64,000 bases of DNA from Tetmemena sp. SeJ-2015 (GCA_027382625.1 JAJKFJ010022346.1:62001-126000), one strand, 5' to 3'; numbered from the stretch's first letter, positions 48,331-59,760 are shown. Notes: generated by a model not told the origin, from the letters alone. A program made the numbers and translations.

Positions 48331-49462
48331 GAAGGTGCCATTGAAGTTCAGCCCTAAGACCACCAGAGGCTAATCTCCGAGTATCTGCCTCACCTCCTCA
48401 ATCTCCTTCGCATACTTCTCGGGGATAGCTTTCTGGAATGAATGCGGGTGGCCGGCCTTGTTCCTGAGCAGAGGGTGCTTGATACTCTCTTCTGTAACCT
48501 GTGCCTCCTCACTCTCACTACTCTCATCTAAGCGGATCACAATCTTGCGAAGGTCTTGTCTGTCCATTGCTCTCATGTCTTAATTCTCAATCTGGCCATC
48601 TGGGAGTTGCTAGCCCAACGGGCCACCCTTCCCCACTGACTGAGGCTGCTTGCCTGCGGCCGACTGTTTCCCTCCGTCTGGCTGCCCTTCTAAGTTGTCC
48701 ACGTGGCCGACGAAGGCCCCAACGATGTGTAGCAAATAGAGCGAGTCCATCGGGTGCTGCATCGCGGCCAAGTAGTCATCCTGCTAATCCTCAGCAAAGG
48801 TGCGGAAGGAGGAGGTTACGCGGCTAGAGCTATGCTTGAGAGTGAACCACAGTTGCTATCAAGGACTCGACCATCCCAGCCTGTCTCTCGATGAGCCCGA
48901 CTATCTATTCCGAGAGATCAATGAGGCCCTGCTCAAGGGCCAGGGGCTACAGTCCACTCTCCGGGTGAGTATTGAGGATCTCCACGAGGTCTGGGACCTT
49001 GCCAAGCTTGGAGGTGAGGGCATAGGAAGGGCCTGGATATAACATGTAGCGCTGGTAGTGCAAGTCCCCATCTAGGAGGAGCCTGGGGTCGAATGGCTGA
49101 ACCGAGACGTGCGATAGGGTGAACCTCGGGCAGGCCTCTATTGCAGGTGTAGCTCTGAATGTTGTCTGGGACTAGCCACTGCAGAATGCTTAAGATTACT
49201 CCGAGCCCTCACGTGTGGGGAGGTCAGCGAAGCGTCGATATCCCGGAGGTTGGCTCGCTTTCACGCTTCGGATCGGCATATCTTGATCCTTTGGAGGTAA
49301 GCTTGACTTGATCTCATGTTGCGTGTAGGAGCTATCGGAGAGTGGGCATCGGTGGAGGTCACCCTCAACCTGGGTGGTCGGTGAGTCAAGCTATGATCGG
49401 CACTTCACTGTGGTAATCTTGAGGCCCGGGGGACTGGAGTGCTTCGGCGGAGGCGCAGCCAT
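48300..49462 (-). CDS. Unknown GC-rich protein converging on the transposase-like frame
   Basis: From ATG 49462 (MAAPPPKHSSPPGLKITTVK) a minus-strand frame continues with DLHRCPLSDSSYTQHEIKSS, SVQPFDPRLLLDGDLHYQRY, YPGPSYALTSKLGKVPDLVE and LIDLSEQIVGLIERQAGMVE. A frame change occurs near 48830, then DYLAAMQHPMDSLYLLHIVG, MDRQDLRKIVIRLDESSESE and IPEKYAKEIEEVRQILGD follow, up to about 48300. TAG is used as Gln several times. No known domain is recognised. The consistent protein-like reading and shared composition suggest it belongs to the same element as the transposase-like frame. Confidence 0.5.
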
Positions 49463-49530
49463 AGTGGGGGATTAATTAAATTAAATTAAAATTCCCCCTA
49501 AAACCCTTTATTTAAATTTAAAAGGAAAGG

Positions 49531-49612
49531 GGCCCAAACTGCTTGATGTGGCACACGGCTACTACTACTACTAGGCCTTTTTCCACATGCAGCAGTTTGG
49601 GGTCCTTCTGAT
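49531..49612. repeat. Hairpin with (CTA)n loop
   Basis: CCAAACTGCTTGATGTGG and CCACATGCAGCAGTTTGG are reverse complements at 16 of 18 positions. They are separated by about 30 nt containing CTACTACTACTACTA. It lies about 60 bp outside the GC-rich island. It may be part of the element's edge. Confidence 0.65.
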
Positions 49613-50069
49613 CAGAAATAGGTAAGTCAGCCATCTTGTATTTAACTTATTCATTCTTCTCAATAATCATATAAACCAACTATAAGTTAATTAATATTTA
49701 GAATGACTTTAGAGATGGGAGTTAAATTTTAAATTTCTTAAAGGATAATTGATTAGACGGTTATCAGACTTAATCAAGTAACTCAGTTTAACTGTTGTAA
49801 CTTTTTCAAAGCAGCAAGTTAGCTTGAATTTCAAGCTCAAAGATCGATGTCAAGGAAGTATAGATCGTTAAATGGCATGTGATGTCTATCACCTCCGAAG
49901 ATGAACATCTTATTGTGGAACACAAATGAGGAGTGACCATCTCATTATTGCATTTCAGCAACTATGATGGGAAGAAGAATTTAGAAAATAGCTTATTGAA
50001 ACAATAACAACCCATAAAGTTTTAATGCATTCTTGAATGAAGGATGATGCTGAATATTACAGTGTGCGC
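49613..50069. other. Spacer, no gene seen
   Basis: AT-rich sequence between the hairpin and the proteasome gene stop; no sustained frame or motif recognised. Confidence 0.55.
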
Positions 50070-50956
50070 TCAATCTCTTCTAATGGGCTCCATCTTTCTT
50101 CTGACTCCATCCTTAGAGACAATGATGACCTCCACATTATCTCCAGTGTAGATATCTCTCTCAGCAATTGAGTTTATGATGTCCTTGGCAGTATCCTCAA
50201 CGGTCTGGACATCAGTTGGCAAAGTCTTGACCAAGTAGTTGTGACCCACAAACTGGTTATCAAGGATGGGAGCTCCCAGCTCTGAACCTGAGCCCTAGAC
50301 TCCGTAAGTGAGCTTGTCATAAGAACCGATAGCATCATATCCATAGACAACTCCTTCTCCCTTAGCGTTGATTCCGCAAAGCAAGTTGAAGGCGTAGATG
50401 GGGAAGAATCTGCGACCGTAGAGGGTGTTTCCGAGCAACTAAGCCAAGCTCTCAACTGTGGGTGATCTCTTGAATTATCTCTCGTAGGTCTTAACTTTGG
50501 CGATCAGAGTCTTATGAAGAGTCTCAATATCTGCGACCATGCCTCCTGAGGTAATCACACAGCTGGAAGTGAGCTGGGTGGTACGAGAGAACTCACGAGT
50601 GAGAATGCTATAACCCTGAGACATACGAGTGTCTGAAGCCACGACCACAAAGTCCTTGCCAGCCACAGCTACAAAATAAATTATTGGTTAAGTCTCAGAT
50701 CAAGTTTGCTCCAATCTCTGGGAATAATATCCGCAAGAGAGGTGATTTTAGATGGAGTAATTGTTCAGCAATTCTTACCTAGTGTGGTACCGTTGTTGTT
50801 GACGTAGGGGTTGAATCCTCCCTTAGCGTGCTCTTTAGTTGCAGCATGCTCGATTACGTTGTGTGGCTGCTCAATAACGCGGCCAACGGTAGAGACATCT
50901 CTATTCTCAAAGACTCTCTTGAAGATGTTCACGTTTGTGTAGTTTTCCAATTGCAT
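50070..50956 (-). CDS. PSMB1: 20S proteasome subunit beta-6 (PSMB1 type)
   Basis: This is a structural, normally non-catalytic beta subunit of the 20S proteasome. Exon 1 runs from ATG 50956 ([20 protein letters not shown]) to [16 protein letters not shown] 110-nt GT-AG intron is at 50669-50778. Exon 2 begins [20 protein letters not shown] and includes [60 protein letters not shown] and [20 protein letters not shown], ending [10 protein letters not shown] and TGA 50070. The N-terminal extension before the processed Gly-Thr matches beta-6. Codon use is relatively G+C-rich. No IES is needed. Confidence 0.93.
50669..50778 (-). other. Intron of proteasome beta-6
   Basis: GTAAGA...TTTTGTAG borders on the complement. 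Its removal joins NNGTTL to [13 protein letters not shown] in the conserved frame. Confidence 0.9.
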
Positions 50957-51213
50957 TGTTTAAATTATTTACAATTTATATTTTAAAATCAATAATCTCT
51001 TCTCCAATCAGTCTCAGAAAGAATAAGTTTTTCTTTTTTAACATTTGCTTTCAATATTTCTGGGATGTAATGAGCGCTTTTATTTATTTTCTAAGAGTGG
51101 TATTTATTTTTAACTATAGCGAAAATGTTTTTAAATACTTGTCTCATAAATAAAATAGTTGGAAACAAACTAGAAATTGGAAAAGTGACTCTAACTAAGT
51201 TGGCTCTGCTCAA

Positions 51214-51913
51214 TCACTTGAGCTTGAGAAGCTTAGCAAGTCTCTCTGCCATCTCTGGGTTCTTAATATCGCTCAATTGCTTCTCCAAGGTGATCTTCCA
51301 CTTCTCCTTTCCACCTTTCTCCTCTGTCTTGGCTTAGGCTTTCTAGCTTGCTTTTGATCCACTCTGATTTTGTTGTTTTTGCTTTTGAGCTGCACTTTGA
51401 GTGTTTTGTCGCTGCCTGACTGTTCTCCCTCTCCCTTAAGCAGACTATTAGCTAATTATATAATTTGTATATAATGAAAGACCTTCCTGAGTTTGAAGAT
51501 TAGGCTGCTAGATGATTGTGAGAGGACTCCTCACTGTTACAGTAAGAATCATGCATTTGACTTGAGACTTCAGAGTAAGAATCTTCTTGCGAGTACATAG
51601 CTTCATCTAAAGAGCGAGTCATCCTCGTCCTCTTATTTTGCTGTCTCTCTGATCTCGAGTTTTACCTGGTGTTCTTATTTATAAAAGCAAAAATGGTACC
51701 TTTCAAAATTATTATCTTTAGAGTTAGTTCATCACCTCTATCCTCTTCGAACATCTTCTTGATTATATTGTTTTCGTTATAGTCCACTTAGTTTCTCTTT
51801 CTCTTGCTAAGTAGTCCTTGACCTTCTAGCTTTGCTCCTTAGCCCTGTGTTGTGCCTCTGTGCAAGAGTCTCTTTGCAGTTGACTCTTTCCCAGACTCAT
51901 TCTCACTCTCCAT
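51214..51913 (-). CDS. Hypothetical charged protein
   Basis: The start is ATG 51913 (MESENESGKESTAKRLLHRG), followed by LLSKRKRNQVDYNENNIIKK and FEEDRGDELTLK. A short GT-AG intron lies near 51668-51701. The next exon reads RMTRSLDEAMYSQEDSYSEV and a Ser-rich part. After another frame change near 51450 the C-terminus is KEKWKITLEKQLSDIKNPEM then AERLAKLLKLK and TGA 51214. The terminal helix (ITLEKQLSDIKNPEMAERLA) is the most protein-like part. No family is recognised. It lies upstream-to-downstream with the proteasome gene, but divergent promoters are not implied because both are on the minus strand. Confidence 0.5.
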
Positions 51914-52199
51914 TATGTTGAATCTCACTCTTATATAAAGAAGTTTAGAGAATAATTGAGAAATATTATCAAACTCTCTTTTTACCTTTAGGTTTTGCTT
52001 TTTGAATTTCAGCTTTCATCAGCTGCTGTTGAGCTATGTGAGAGAGTTCTTGAGACATGCCTCCAGCCATTTGATAGACAGAAGATTCTGCATCGACTGA
52101 ATCATCTAAAAATTCTCTTTCTAAGCAGAGGTGTCACTACCTTGTCTTTATTCTACAGATTGCTTAGATATTGTATTTTAATACAAAGACATTAAAATT

Positions 52200-53034
52200 T
52201 ATGCTGTGAGTTTTCCTATTCTTTGTGAGTTTGTTTCTTGACTGGGGTCTTTATTAGCTTTAGAACTTTATTTGGAAGGAATATTTGAACCACTTCTTTA
52301 AGATTCATCTGCTTGTTTATTGTAACTTGAATCTCTTTTAAGGATACTAGCATGCTTTACTGGTTAAGTAATAACTTCTTATTTTGTGTTTAACTATTGC
52401 TCATCATCTGAATCATCTTGAATGGCTCTTCTTTTGTTTAAAATTGTTTGCAAATAAGTGGGCTGGTTTGGAGTAGTCCAAGTATTGATCTACTCTTCTT
52501 CCTCTTCTTCCTCTTCAACTTCAGTATTATTTCTTTGGCTGGTGATTCTATCTGAATTGTCTTAATATTCTTGCTCTAGATTACTGGTTGCTATTCAGAA
52601 ACGAGCTCTTCTTCTTCCTCCTCTTCATCTTAGCTTTATTGGTTATAAGTGCCTTCGTATATATCATCTTAGTCTGATTCATTAAATTCTTATTCCACTT
52701 AGTCTTTCACCAAATCTCGATTACTTTAATGTTGCACATATTCTTCTTCTTCACTTTCTTCTTCCTCTTCAATAGAATTTCCATCTTCATCTACCTCCTT
52801 AACTATCTACTGTTTTTGTAAATACTCCATAGCTATCTCCTCATCCTCAGACTAGTAGACAACATTTTTATCTTCAATAGCTTGTCTTTCTTAGTAGCCC
52901 TAAATGGGTTGAGAATAAGAGTGCTCTAATTCTTCAATTTCTTGCTCTAGCTATTCTATCTCGCTTCTCTCATTATTCTCAGTCAAGTCTTGCTATAATT
53001 AGGAGTCTTCTTACTATTCTTCAAGTTCTGCCAT
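52200..53034 (-). CDS. Acidic Gln-rich protein segment
   Basis: The complement reads MAELEEQQEDSQLQQDLTEN, NERSEIEQLEQEIEELEHSY, EDEEIAMEYLQKQQIVKEVD, then a Glu run, ESDQDDIYEGTYNQQS, another Glu run and NTEVEEEEEEEQINTWTTPN. It ends ILNKRRAIQDDSDDEQQ and VLKLIKTPVKKQTHKE before TGA near 52220. ATG 53034 could be a start. However, the first 100 bases duplicate 53364-53464, so it may instead be the continuation of the gene at 53340-56790. No domain is recognised. Confidence 0.5.
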
Positions 53035-53464
53035 TATAGCTGAGAATTTAATTAAAAAGAGAATTAAATTATATTGGAATAAATTAGTGATAGTTGAAGT
53101 GTGTCCGATTTAAATAATTATTAGACCATTCGATTCAGAATCAAATTCTAACAACTTTTCATCCTTGCAACTTTTGTTTGGGAGCGATCAGTAAAGAGTT
53201 TTAAGCGACACAAGTTTTAATGAAGATGACGATGAGGATGATGAAGAATGCGTGAGTCATATCTCACTGTTGAGAGGTGCTACAAAGATGATTAAAGAAC
53301 GAATCAATATTAAAATTTGATAAGCTATCGAACAAGCAACAGATCAGGTGGTGAATCTATGACTTCTTCAATTTCTTGCTCTAGCTATTCTATCTCGCTT
53401 CTCTCATTATTCTCAGTCAAGTCTTGCTATAATTCGGAGTCTTCTTACTATTCTCCAAGCTCTT
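52930..53464 (-). repeat. Near-identical 100-bp coding duplication (52930-53029 and 53364-53464)
   Basis: Two copies of about 100 bp differ at only a few positions. Both encode EQQEDS(Q/E)LQQDLTENNE followed by RSEIEQLEQEIEE on the minus strand. They diverge abruptly at both ends. The copy at 53364 is joined to upstream coding sequence (EINEDEVLEELG) and runs into a TGA-terminated tail. The copy at 52930 continues into the acidic protein. Confidence 0.9.
53100..53325 (+). CDS. Orphan plus-strand coding-like fragment between the duplicated segments
   Basis: A plus-strand frame reads FDSESNSNNFSSLQLLFGSD, then LSDTSFNEDDDEDDEECVSH and ISLLRGATKMIKERINIKI to TGA. It lacks a start and lies exactly between the two 100-bp duplicates. 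It may be an inverted MDS of another gene. No family is recognised. Confidence 0.35.
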
Positions 53465-56400
53465 CCAATACTTCATCTTCATTTATTTCCTCCTAGTTTA
53501 GCTGTTCAATTGCTTCTTAATGCTCTCCTCTTAGAACTGTTAATTCTTTTGTGATACCTCACTCTCTTCATAATGAGAGGATTAAATTGGAGAAAGGGCT
53601 TCATCAATTCTATCCTCGGACACTATTCGATTCTACCTCACCTCCATTTAATTTCTCTCCTTCACCTCCTCCTCTATTTCCATTTTTTCTACCTTCTTAT
53701 CATCATTCTTGCTTTGTAGCTCAGTTTGTAATTTCACTTGTAAGCTATTTTATTAAGTTTGCTGAATGCTTTGACTTAGTGGTGGTTGAAGGACTAGAAC
53801 TGGTGGCTTGAACTGAGCGAGTGGAGATTTAGAGACAGATGCCACAGAGTAAGGTAAAAACCCTTGAGAACTAGATTCCTTTCTTTAACTTTGTGCAAAT
53901 TATAGAATGCTCTATGAGTTCTGACTCAAAGCAGGGGATTGCTTAGTCATTTATGCAAAGTTTGCTCTCTCAGGTGTATAATTTCTTATTGGCTATGGCT
54001 TTCGAATCAAAGAGTCTTGCCTTGAACTACTCTCCTTTACTATGAAAGAATTAGCTTCAGAAGCACTAAGGAATTAGTTCACTTCCTGTTTCGATTCAGT
54101 AAAGACTTCCTTCCCTTCTCTCTAAGATATATTTGAGAATTTTGAATTGCTCATCTCTTGCTAGAAACTTTCTTCTCTGCTTATTCTTTCATTCATTTGA
54201 GATAGCTACTAGCCTTGCGATAATATTTACCCAGAGACAAGTTTTGCAGTAGGTGGATAAGTTATCTTCATATCGTCATCTTCGAAAACTAAATGGCTCT
54301 CCTTAATTAATTCCACCTGAATCTCTCTACTACAAGAAGTAGATTTTTTCTCTGTGGTAGCTTTTTATTCACTGGGACTAGTTTAAATAACGGCTTCATT
54401 CTTATGTGAAATAGGAGAAGCTTCATTCTTGACTTCATATATTTTACCTTCAATCTGTATTACTCTTGGCAGCTCGGAAGTTTGTGGGGAAGGTGAAATA
54501 GGGAAGCTAGAGGCTTGAGAGATCTATTTATCTTGTTTCTGTTATTGAGCCACTTTAGGGATTACAATTTGTAAACTGAAAATCTAAGTATCTTGCTGCA
54601 TGGAATTTTATGATAGTTGTTAGTAAGGGGCAGTTTTAATTTGACTGTTTAAATTTGAGATTTATTCTTAATTCTACTGCTGCTAACTTTAAAATTGATC
54701 CTCCTCATGCATCTCAATATCGGCATTTTTATCTATATCTTCAAAAGTACCTTCCTATCAAATTTTAATTAACTAAAAAAAATATAGTTATCTAGTTTGT
54801 TAAAGAGAGCTTGCTTAATATTTTCTTTGCTATTCTTCCTCTGCTTCAATCTCTGCTTCAATCTCTTCATCAATTTCATCCATTAACTCAAACACATAAA
54901 GTTTATAGAAACTTTTTTTTACACAGCTTCTTCTATAGTAAAAAAAGGACAAATATAATATGGAGCAATTCTTCTCTCTCTTTATTTTCGTATTTATGCT
55001 TCTATTAGATTTCTTTCTAACGCTCTACTTATTGCTAGTTTTAATAATTTTCTATTTGCTAGTTATGGAATCTAGAGAACTATTCGCAGTCATTAGAGTA
55101 TTCAACCCTGCCATTGGTTCCTGGTATTAAGGTTTACCGCTATTGCTTTCCTTCTCAGTACCTTCATCATTAGGATGAGTAAGCTGTGATCCTTAAGAAT
55201 GTTGCACATTAGAACTTTCTTATTGCTCCGATTAATTGCTCTACTCAAGTATATTTTGCTGCTGTGTCCTTGGAACCCACAAACTCTTCTTTTGACTTAG
55301 TTGGTGTTATTATTGCTAGAGAAGCATTTAATGATGGAATTCGCTGTCTGAGAGGAGGAAGACTCTGACTCTTCTTCCTCAGTCAAATCCTGATTTTAAA
55401 GAGGTGGGGACTCTTTCTGAAGTGGAGTTACAAAATTGCTTTCCCCCTAACTCATTTATGTCAACTTTTTGAAATAAAATCTATTTCAATTATTCTTATA
55501 AATTTGAAGTGTGTGTGGGGTTCTGACCTCATTAAGTTCTTCTAAGGAGTCTATACTCTTTTACTTGTTTTGTAGATTATTATCTCCTTCCTCCTGCTCA
55601 GAATAAGTTACTGAAGATTCTTTCTCTTCTTGAATTTGCACTTCCTAAGCAATATCATGTTGACTCTACATCTATTCTTCATCGCTTTCTAAATCCAGCT
55701 AGGCTTTGCTTTCATTGTCTTCAGCGTTCATTTAATGGGTTTGAGGGATTATTGGATCCTCATCATGCATTATCTAGATTCCCTCTTCAGATACAATTTG
55801 CCTTAGATAGTCTCTTTGAATAGAACTCATCATCTAAGAATTCAAGAAATGAGCATCTGATGAGGGCTTCAACAGAATAGGCTGATTCCTCTTAGATCTA
55901 AACTTGCTAAAAACTCTGCTTCTCTTGCATTTACTTCTTGTGTAACTCCAATTTCTGTGCGATGTAGTCTTACGATACCTAACTAAATAGAAAAGATGAT
56001 GCAACTGGATAGATCATTAGAGGGTGGCTGCTAGAATTAATTATCTTGAGTAACTTTAACTGGTTTCTTTTCACTGTTCTTTTCATCTATTTCTCTTTGC
56101 TGTTTTTACTGAATCGTATCATTGAACAATTTCTTCTTAATTGCTGATTCTTTATTATTAGGTGGTTGAATATACTGCTTTTAAATTGACTGTCCCATAA
56201 TGATTGGCTCTCTTGTGCTTACACCTCTCTGTCCTTGTAAGTTTTGGCTCTTTAAATTGAATCCTGCTTGCTTTTGCTGGTTGTTAACTGGAGCATGGCT
56301 CATAGTTTAGCCCCTCATGATATTTTGCGATTGATCTTAGATCAGATTTTTATTTCTCTATTATTGCACAGCAGCACTCGAAGCCTAGCCGTTTTAAACT

Positions 56401-56790
56401 GGCTTTCCCATGAGCTGTTACAAGCGTTTGCTTCCAGTCTTCATTTAGTAGGTGCTTCCGAGTGGGGTGAGTGGTCCAGCTGAGTTTATTCCAGAGCCTG
56501 TCTTTCCCTGAGTATATTGCTTTTATCTCTGATACATTTCATAAATGGGAGTCTAATTAAAGATTATTAGTTCATTGACTCTCTCAAGTATGGCGATTAC
56601 TTGAGAATCTGCGAGACCAGTCTTCTTAGCAATTAGCTCTCTCAAGTGAGGCTGTCTCTCTCCAGACTCCAGTACTCTTTTGAAGGTAGTCAGCGTAATC
56701 TGATTATAGTGTAGATTGTCATTGAATCTTAATAAGAGTAAGAAGATAATTTAATCTTTGTAGGCCGAGGTCCTGCAAGATATCTTCCAT
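53340..56790 (-). CDS. Hypothetical Gln-rich protein with a helical N-terminal domain
   Basis: The start is ATG 56790 (MEDILQDLGLQ). After removal of a 28-bp IES at 56725 the frame continues RFNDNLHYNQITLTTFKRVL, ESGERQPHLRELIAKKTGLA and DSQVIAILERVNELIIFNQT, a compact helical domain. The rest is low-complexity Gln/Asn/Ser, for example SHAPVNNQQKQAGFNLKSQN and VSTREPIIMGQSIQKQYIQP. The region contains multiple short interruptions. The 3' end carries the 100-bp segment duplicated at 52930, and the protein may continue there. No family is recognised for the N-terminal domain. Confidence 0.55.
56725..56758 (-). other. 28-bp IES with pointer AAGATT
   Basis: AAGATT (complement) occurs at 56753-56758 and 56725-56730. 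Removing one 28-bp unit joins MEDILQDLGLQR to FNDNLHYNQITL in frame. Left in place, the frame hits TGA after a few codons. Confidence 0.85.
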
Positions 56791-57150
56791 TTTTGTTTTG
56801 AGTGTGTAGAGGGAGTTTAGGAGGCGAATCCCGCAATAAATAATTAAATATAAATACCCAACCGACTCCAACCCTTCTCATATACCATACACAACTCATC
56901 CTACACTTTACCAACCTAATTACCTTCTATTTTGCTCACGAGATAAATATAAAATATATTGTACATTTTCAGATAGGGAGATGAGTGAACTCAGAAATAA
57001 AATAATAAACGTAAATGAAATTCTGAAATGCTTTATTTGTTATAATGCTGAATCCTTATCTTCTTTTATAAAATGTAGAAAATATTTATAGCTTTATTGG
57101 TTTGTATCTCTATGTTATCTTTTTGAAAATCTTGTCCTATTGTTCTATAC
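56791..57150. other. Intergenic stretch
   Basis: AT-rich region between two minus-strand genes. No gene was recognised; short open frames here are not protein-like. Confidence 0.5.
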
Positions 57151-59000
57151 TCACAGTTGAATTGTGATCTATAAAACTAGAGAAGCTGCAATGATAAGGT
57201 AGCTGATAGCGGTTAAAAGACTATGGGCTGCTGAAGCTGATAGATCTCCCTGTCCATCTTTGCATATTCTTGCATTTGTAGAGCAAGTTGCCTATAAGCC
57301 TTTTGCTTTATTGCCAGGACCCCAGCACCCAATTGTGTAGGGATAGAATAATGTCGTCACGTATGCGTAGTACTAGGTCCCATCATCGCTCGCAAAAGTG
57401 ATTCAAATTAACATATTTAAGAACAACTTTTGAAAAATTAATTTATCTTGTTTATTAAATTATCATATTAAGATACCGTTGCAGATGTCTACATCGCAGG
57501 GCTGCCAAACTTAGTTTAGAGCCTTGAATGGCCCATAAATAACTCTTCCATCTTTTGCTATTCCGAATGGGTAAATGGTTTTAAATTATGATGGAAGCCG
57601 ACCCAATGAAGAGGGGACTGGCGATTCAGTGCAATAGGGGTCTTCATAGCATCCAATTGGAGGGTCCGCATATTAACCTACTGCACAATTCAAATTGTTA
57701 TTTAAAACAATATGAGAAGGCTCTATATGTATAAGTTCTTTCAATAATTATATAACACAATGTAAATGAAAGTTTTCTAGGGTAGTAGACTCCCCATGCA
57801 AATATCAAAGTCATGCACTTTTAAAACCCAATTTATTTAATTTAATGAAGTCTGATATATCTCCGTCTGAGTAATATTCTTTTAGCACTACATCGTCGCC
57901 TTCATCGTCCAAAGAAGTTTATATGAAGACTCCATTTAAATCAAAGTTAAATCCTACGAATACATAATAATGGATTTAGAGCAATACCAACTATTTTATC
58001 AAAACTGTCAAGATCCAATAATCTGTAAGTTGCCTGATCTATCGTCATCTGCTCCTTGAATTAAAATTAACAATGAGGAATTAAAATATATTCAAGGTCA
58101 TATATAGAAAGCATTCTTAATACCTAGTATTTTAAAAAAATGCTTGCAAATTTCTTCTCTTTTAAAACAGCTCAGATCCCCTTTTCAATACATTCAATAA
58201 AATTAGAGGGTGTCAGAAAAGTGGACAAGAACTTACTGACTCTCCCTTCAACTCATTTTCTCAGTCTTATCTATCAATTAATAGCTAAAGCATATAATCT
58301 CAAAAATATTAGTACGATCTTCGAGGAAGTTCAAAAATTACAGCCTCTCAGCAAGGCATGTAAACTCCACATTTATGCTAACTTTTCTTCGTAGCTTTTT
58401 GATAATGATAATATTGCATCTACTAACCTGATTCTATGAAAGACTTTAACTGCAAAAATTAATCCTATTTGTCCCATTATTTTATAAGAAGGACTAATAA
58501 TATAGAGAAAGTTTAATGATTTTATTATTTGTTTGAATGCGGGTCCAATGAAGTCCATTTGGGAATTATTCATTTGGCCGTAGCTCTCACCATAATTGAT
58601 ACTATTATCAATCATCGAAGCCTGAGGGAATGATAATATATTCACTATAAATGTATTGTCGCATACTGTGAGAGTCAAATCTGTTTGAGAAACCACCTAA
58701 CGATTATAAAACATTTATGTTTTTAGCATTTGATTGATTATAAAAAGTGGTTCCTTGTTAACTAGCTAACTTGCCAGCGTCTGTATCGAGAGGAGGGATG
58801 TTGAAATTCATACGGAAAGCGTACACGTCGTAATACTCTGAAGATCCCACGAAACTAGTCCAATGAGCGTTCACAAAACTAATCAAATTCAAGCAAAGCT
58901 AGATCTTTTGATTTGATTAGCACAGTGATTGGGAGCTCCATTTGTATACACGCTTAGTCTAGTCTACCCTCCTACCACATCACAATCATAATTAAAAAAT
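57151..59000 (-). CDS. YHYH-domain secreted or GPI-anchored protein
   Basis: The complement contains elements of the YHYH-domain family: TRLSVYTNGAPNHCANQ (about 58950), NAHWTSFVGSSEYYDVYAFR (about 58850), DPPIGCYEDPYCTESPVPSS (about 57640), PFGIAKDGRVIYGPFKALNQ followed by CDVDICNG (about 57560-57480), and YYAYVTTLFYPYTIGCWGPG (about 57350). The family pattern (xNGxPxHC, DGxxIYGPF, YxxxxxxPYTIGC) is from memory. The protein ends with a hydrophobic tail, TAISYLIIAASLVL, then TGA 57151, fitting a GPI-anchor signal or a single membrane segment. Several introns or IESs split the gene (for example near 58880, 58350, 57780, 57450). The 5' end and signal peptide were not found. Confidence 0.65.
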
Positions 59001-59249
59001 TACCATTCATTTAATATTTGATATTTACCTGTTTAAATACAGAGTTATAATATTTATTTAGAAGAAGAATAACAAAAATTTCTCTGCTTTTCTCTTGTAA
59101 GGAATTCTAATATCTTTTAGATCTTAAAATGGATATTATATTAAATCTGTATGGCTAAAATTTACCTAAAAAAGTAGTTCGTTATTTTAAAAATGAATAA
59201 TTTTAGCATAAAGTAATTTTATCGATTATTTTTCCTTTTTTTTATCATA

Positions 59250-59760
59250 TTTTATAGTGAAAATTTTTTTTTATTTTTATAGTGAACGTAAAGAGAGGAA
59301 CCTCTGCCAATTGCAATCCCCACTTCCATAGAAGTCTGGGCAGATTCATCATCCTCAAAAATATGATATAAAATAATGATTCCCATAGATTAGCAGAATT
59401 AGAGTTGGTAGTTTTGGCCATAAGGCCTCACATTATGGGTTGAGTCTGAGTGAGTTGTATATGTATAATCGAATGTTTGAGCAAGCTTAACGCAATCTGC
59501 TTCAAATAACTAATTTATTTATTTTATGCGTATGAGTCAGTAAAAAAGCCATCAACAGTCTTAGCTGCAGTCAACTTTATCTAAGCAATCGCCAACATCA
59601 TAATCGTCAGTATCTGTAACCTCTGCATCTATTATTTACTCACTTCTCTATGTGGGCGCTGCTCTATATCCAGATTCACTGCCTGTTTCTCGCTTAGAGT
59701 TTCCGTATTTTGGCCAACACCTCTTATTACGCTCATTTTGGTGATAAAAATATAATAAAA
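59250..59760 (-). CDS. Cys-containing secreted-type protein (partial)
   Basis: The complement reads SKRETGSESGYRAAPTQRSE, then AEVTDTDDYDVGDCLDKVDC, an interruption (about 59500-59560), and DCVKLAQTFDYTYTTHSDST, HNVRPYGQNYQLQFC and MEVGIAIGRGSSLYVHY. Cys and aromatic content suggest an extracellular protein. The start was not identified. No family is named with confidence. It could be the upstream part of the YHYH gene, but the frames were not connected. Confidence 0.45.

Larger units (their letters stand above)
47497..49475. mobile_element. GC-rich island, candidate transposon
   Basis: From about 47560 to 49470 the base composition switches abruptly from AT-rich to GC-rich and back. The island holds two converging reading frames that use TAG as Gln. 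The rightward one has transposase-like features. The right edge is an AT-rich run followed by CCCCCTAAAACCC, vaguely like the telomere-type tips of hypotrich transposons. No clear terminal inverted repeats or target-site duplication were found by eye. Confidence 0.5.

Noticed and set aside
47590..48363. 257-codon minus-strand open frame in the GC island
   Set aside because: It is open mainly because of composition and lies antisense to a frame with helix-turn-helix features. The minus reading is only convincing upstream of about 48300.
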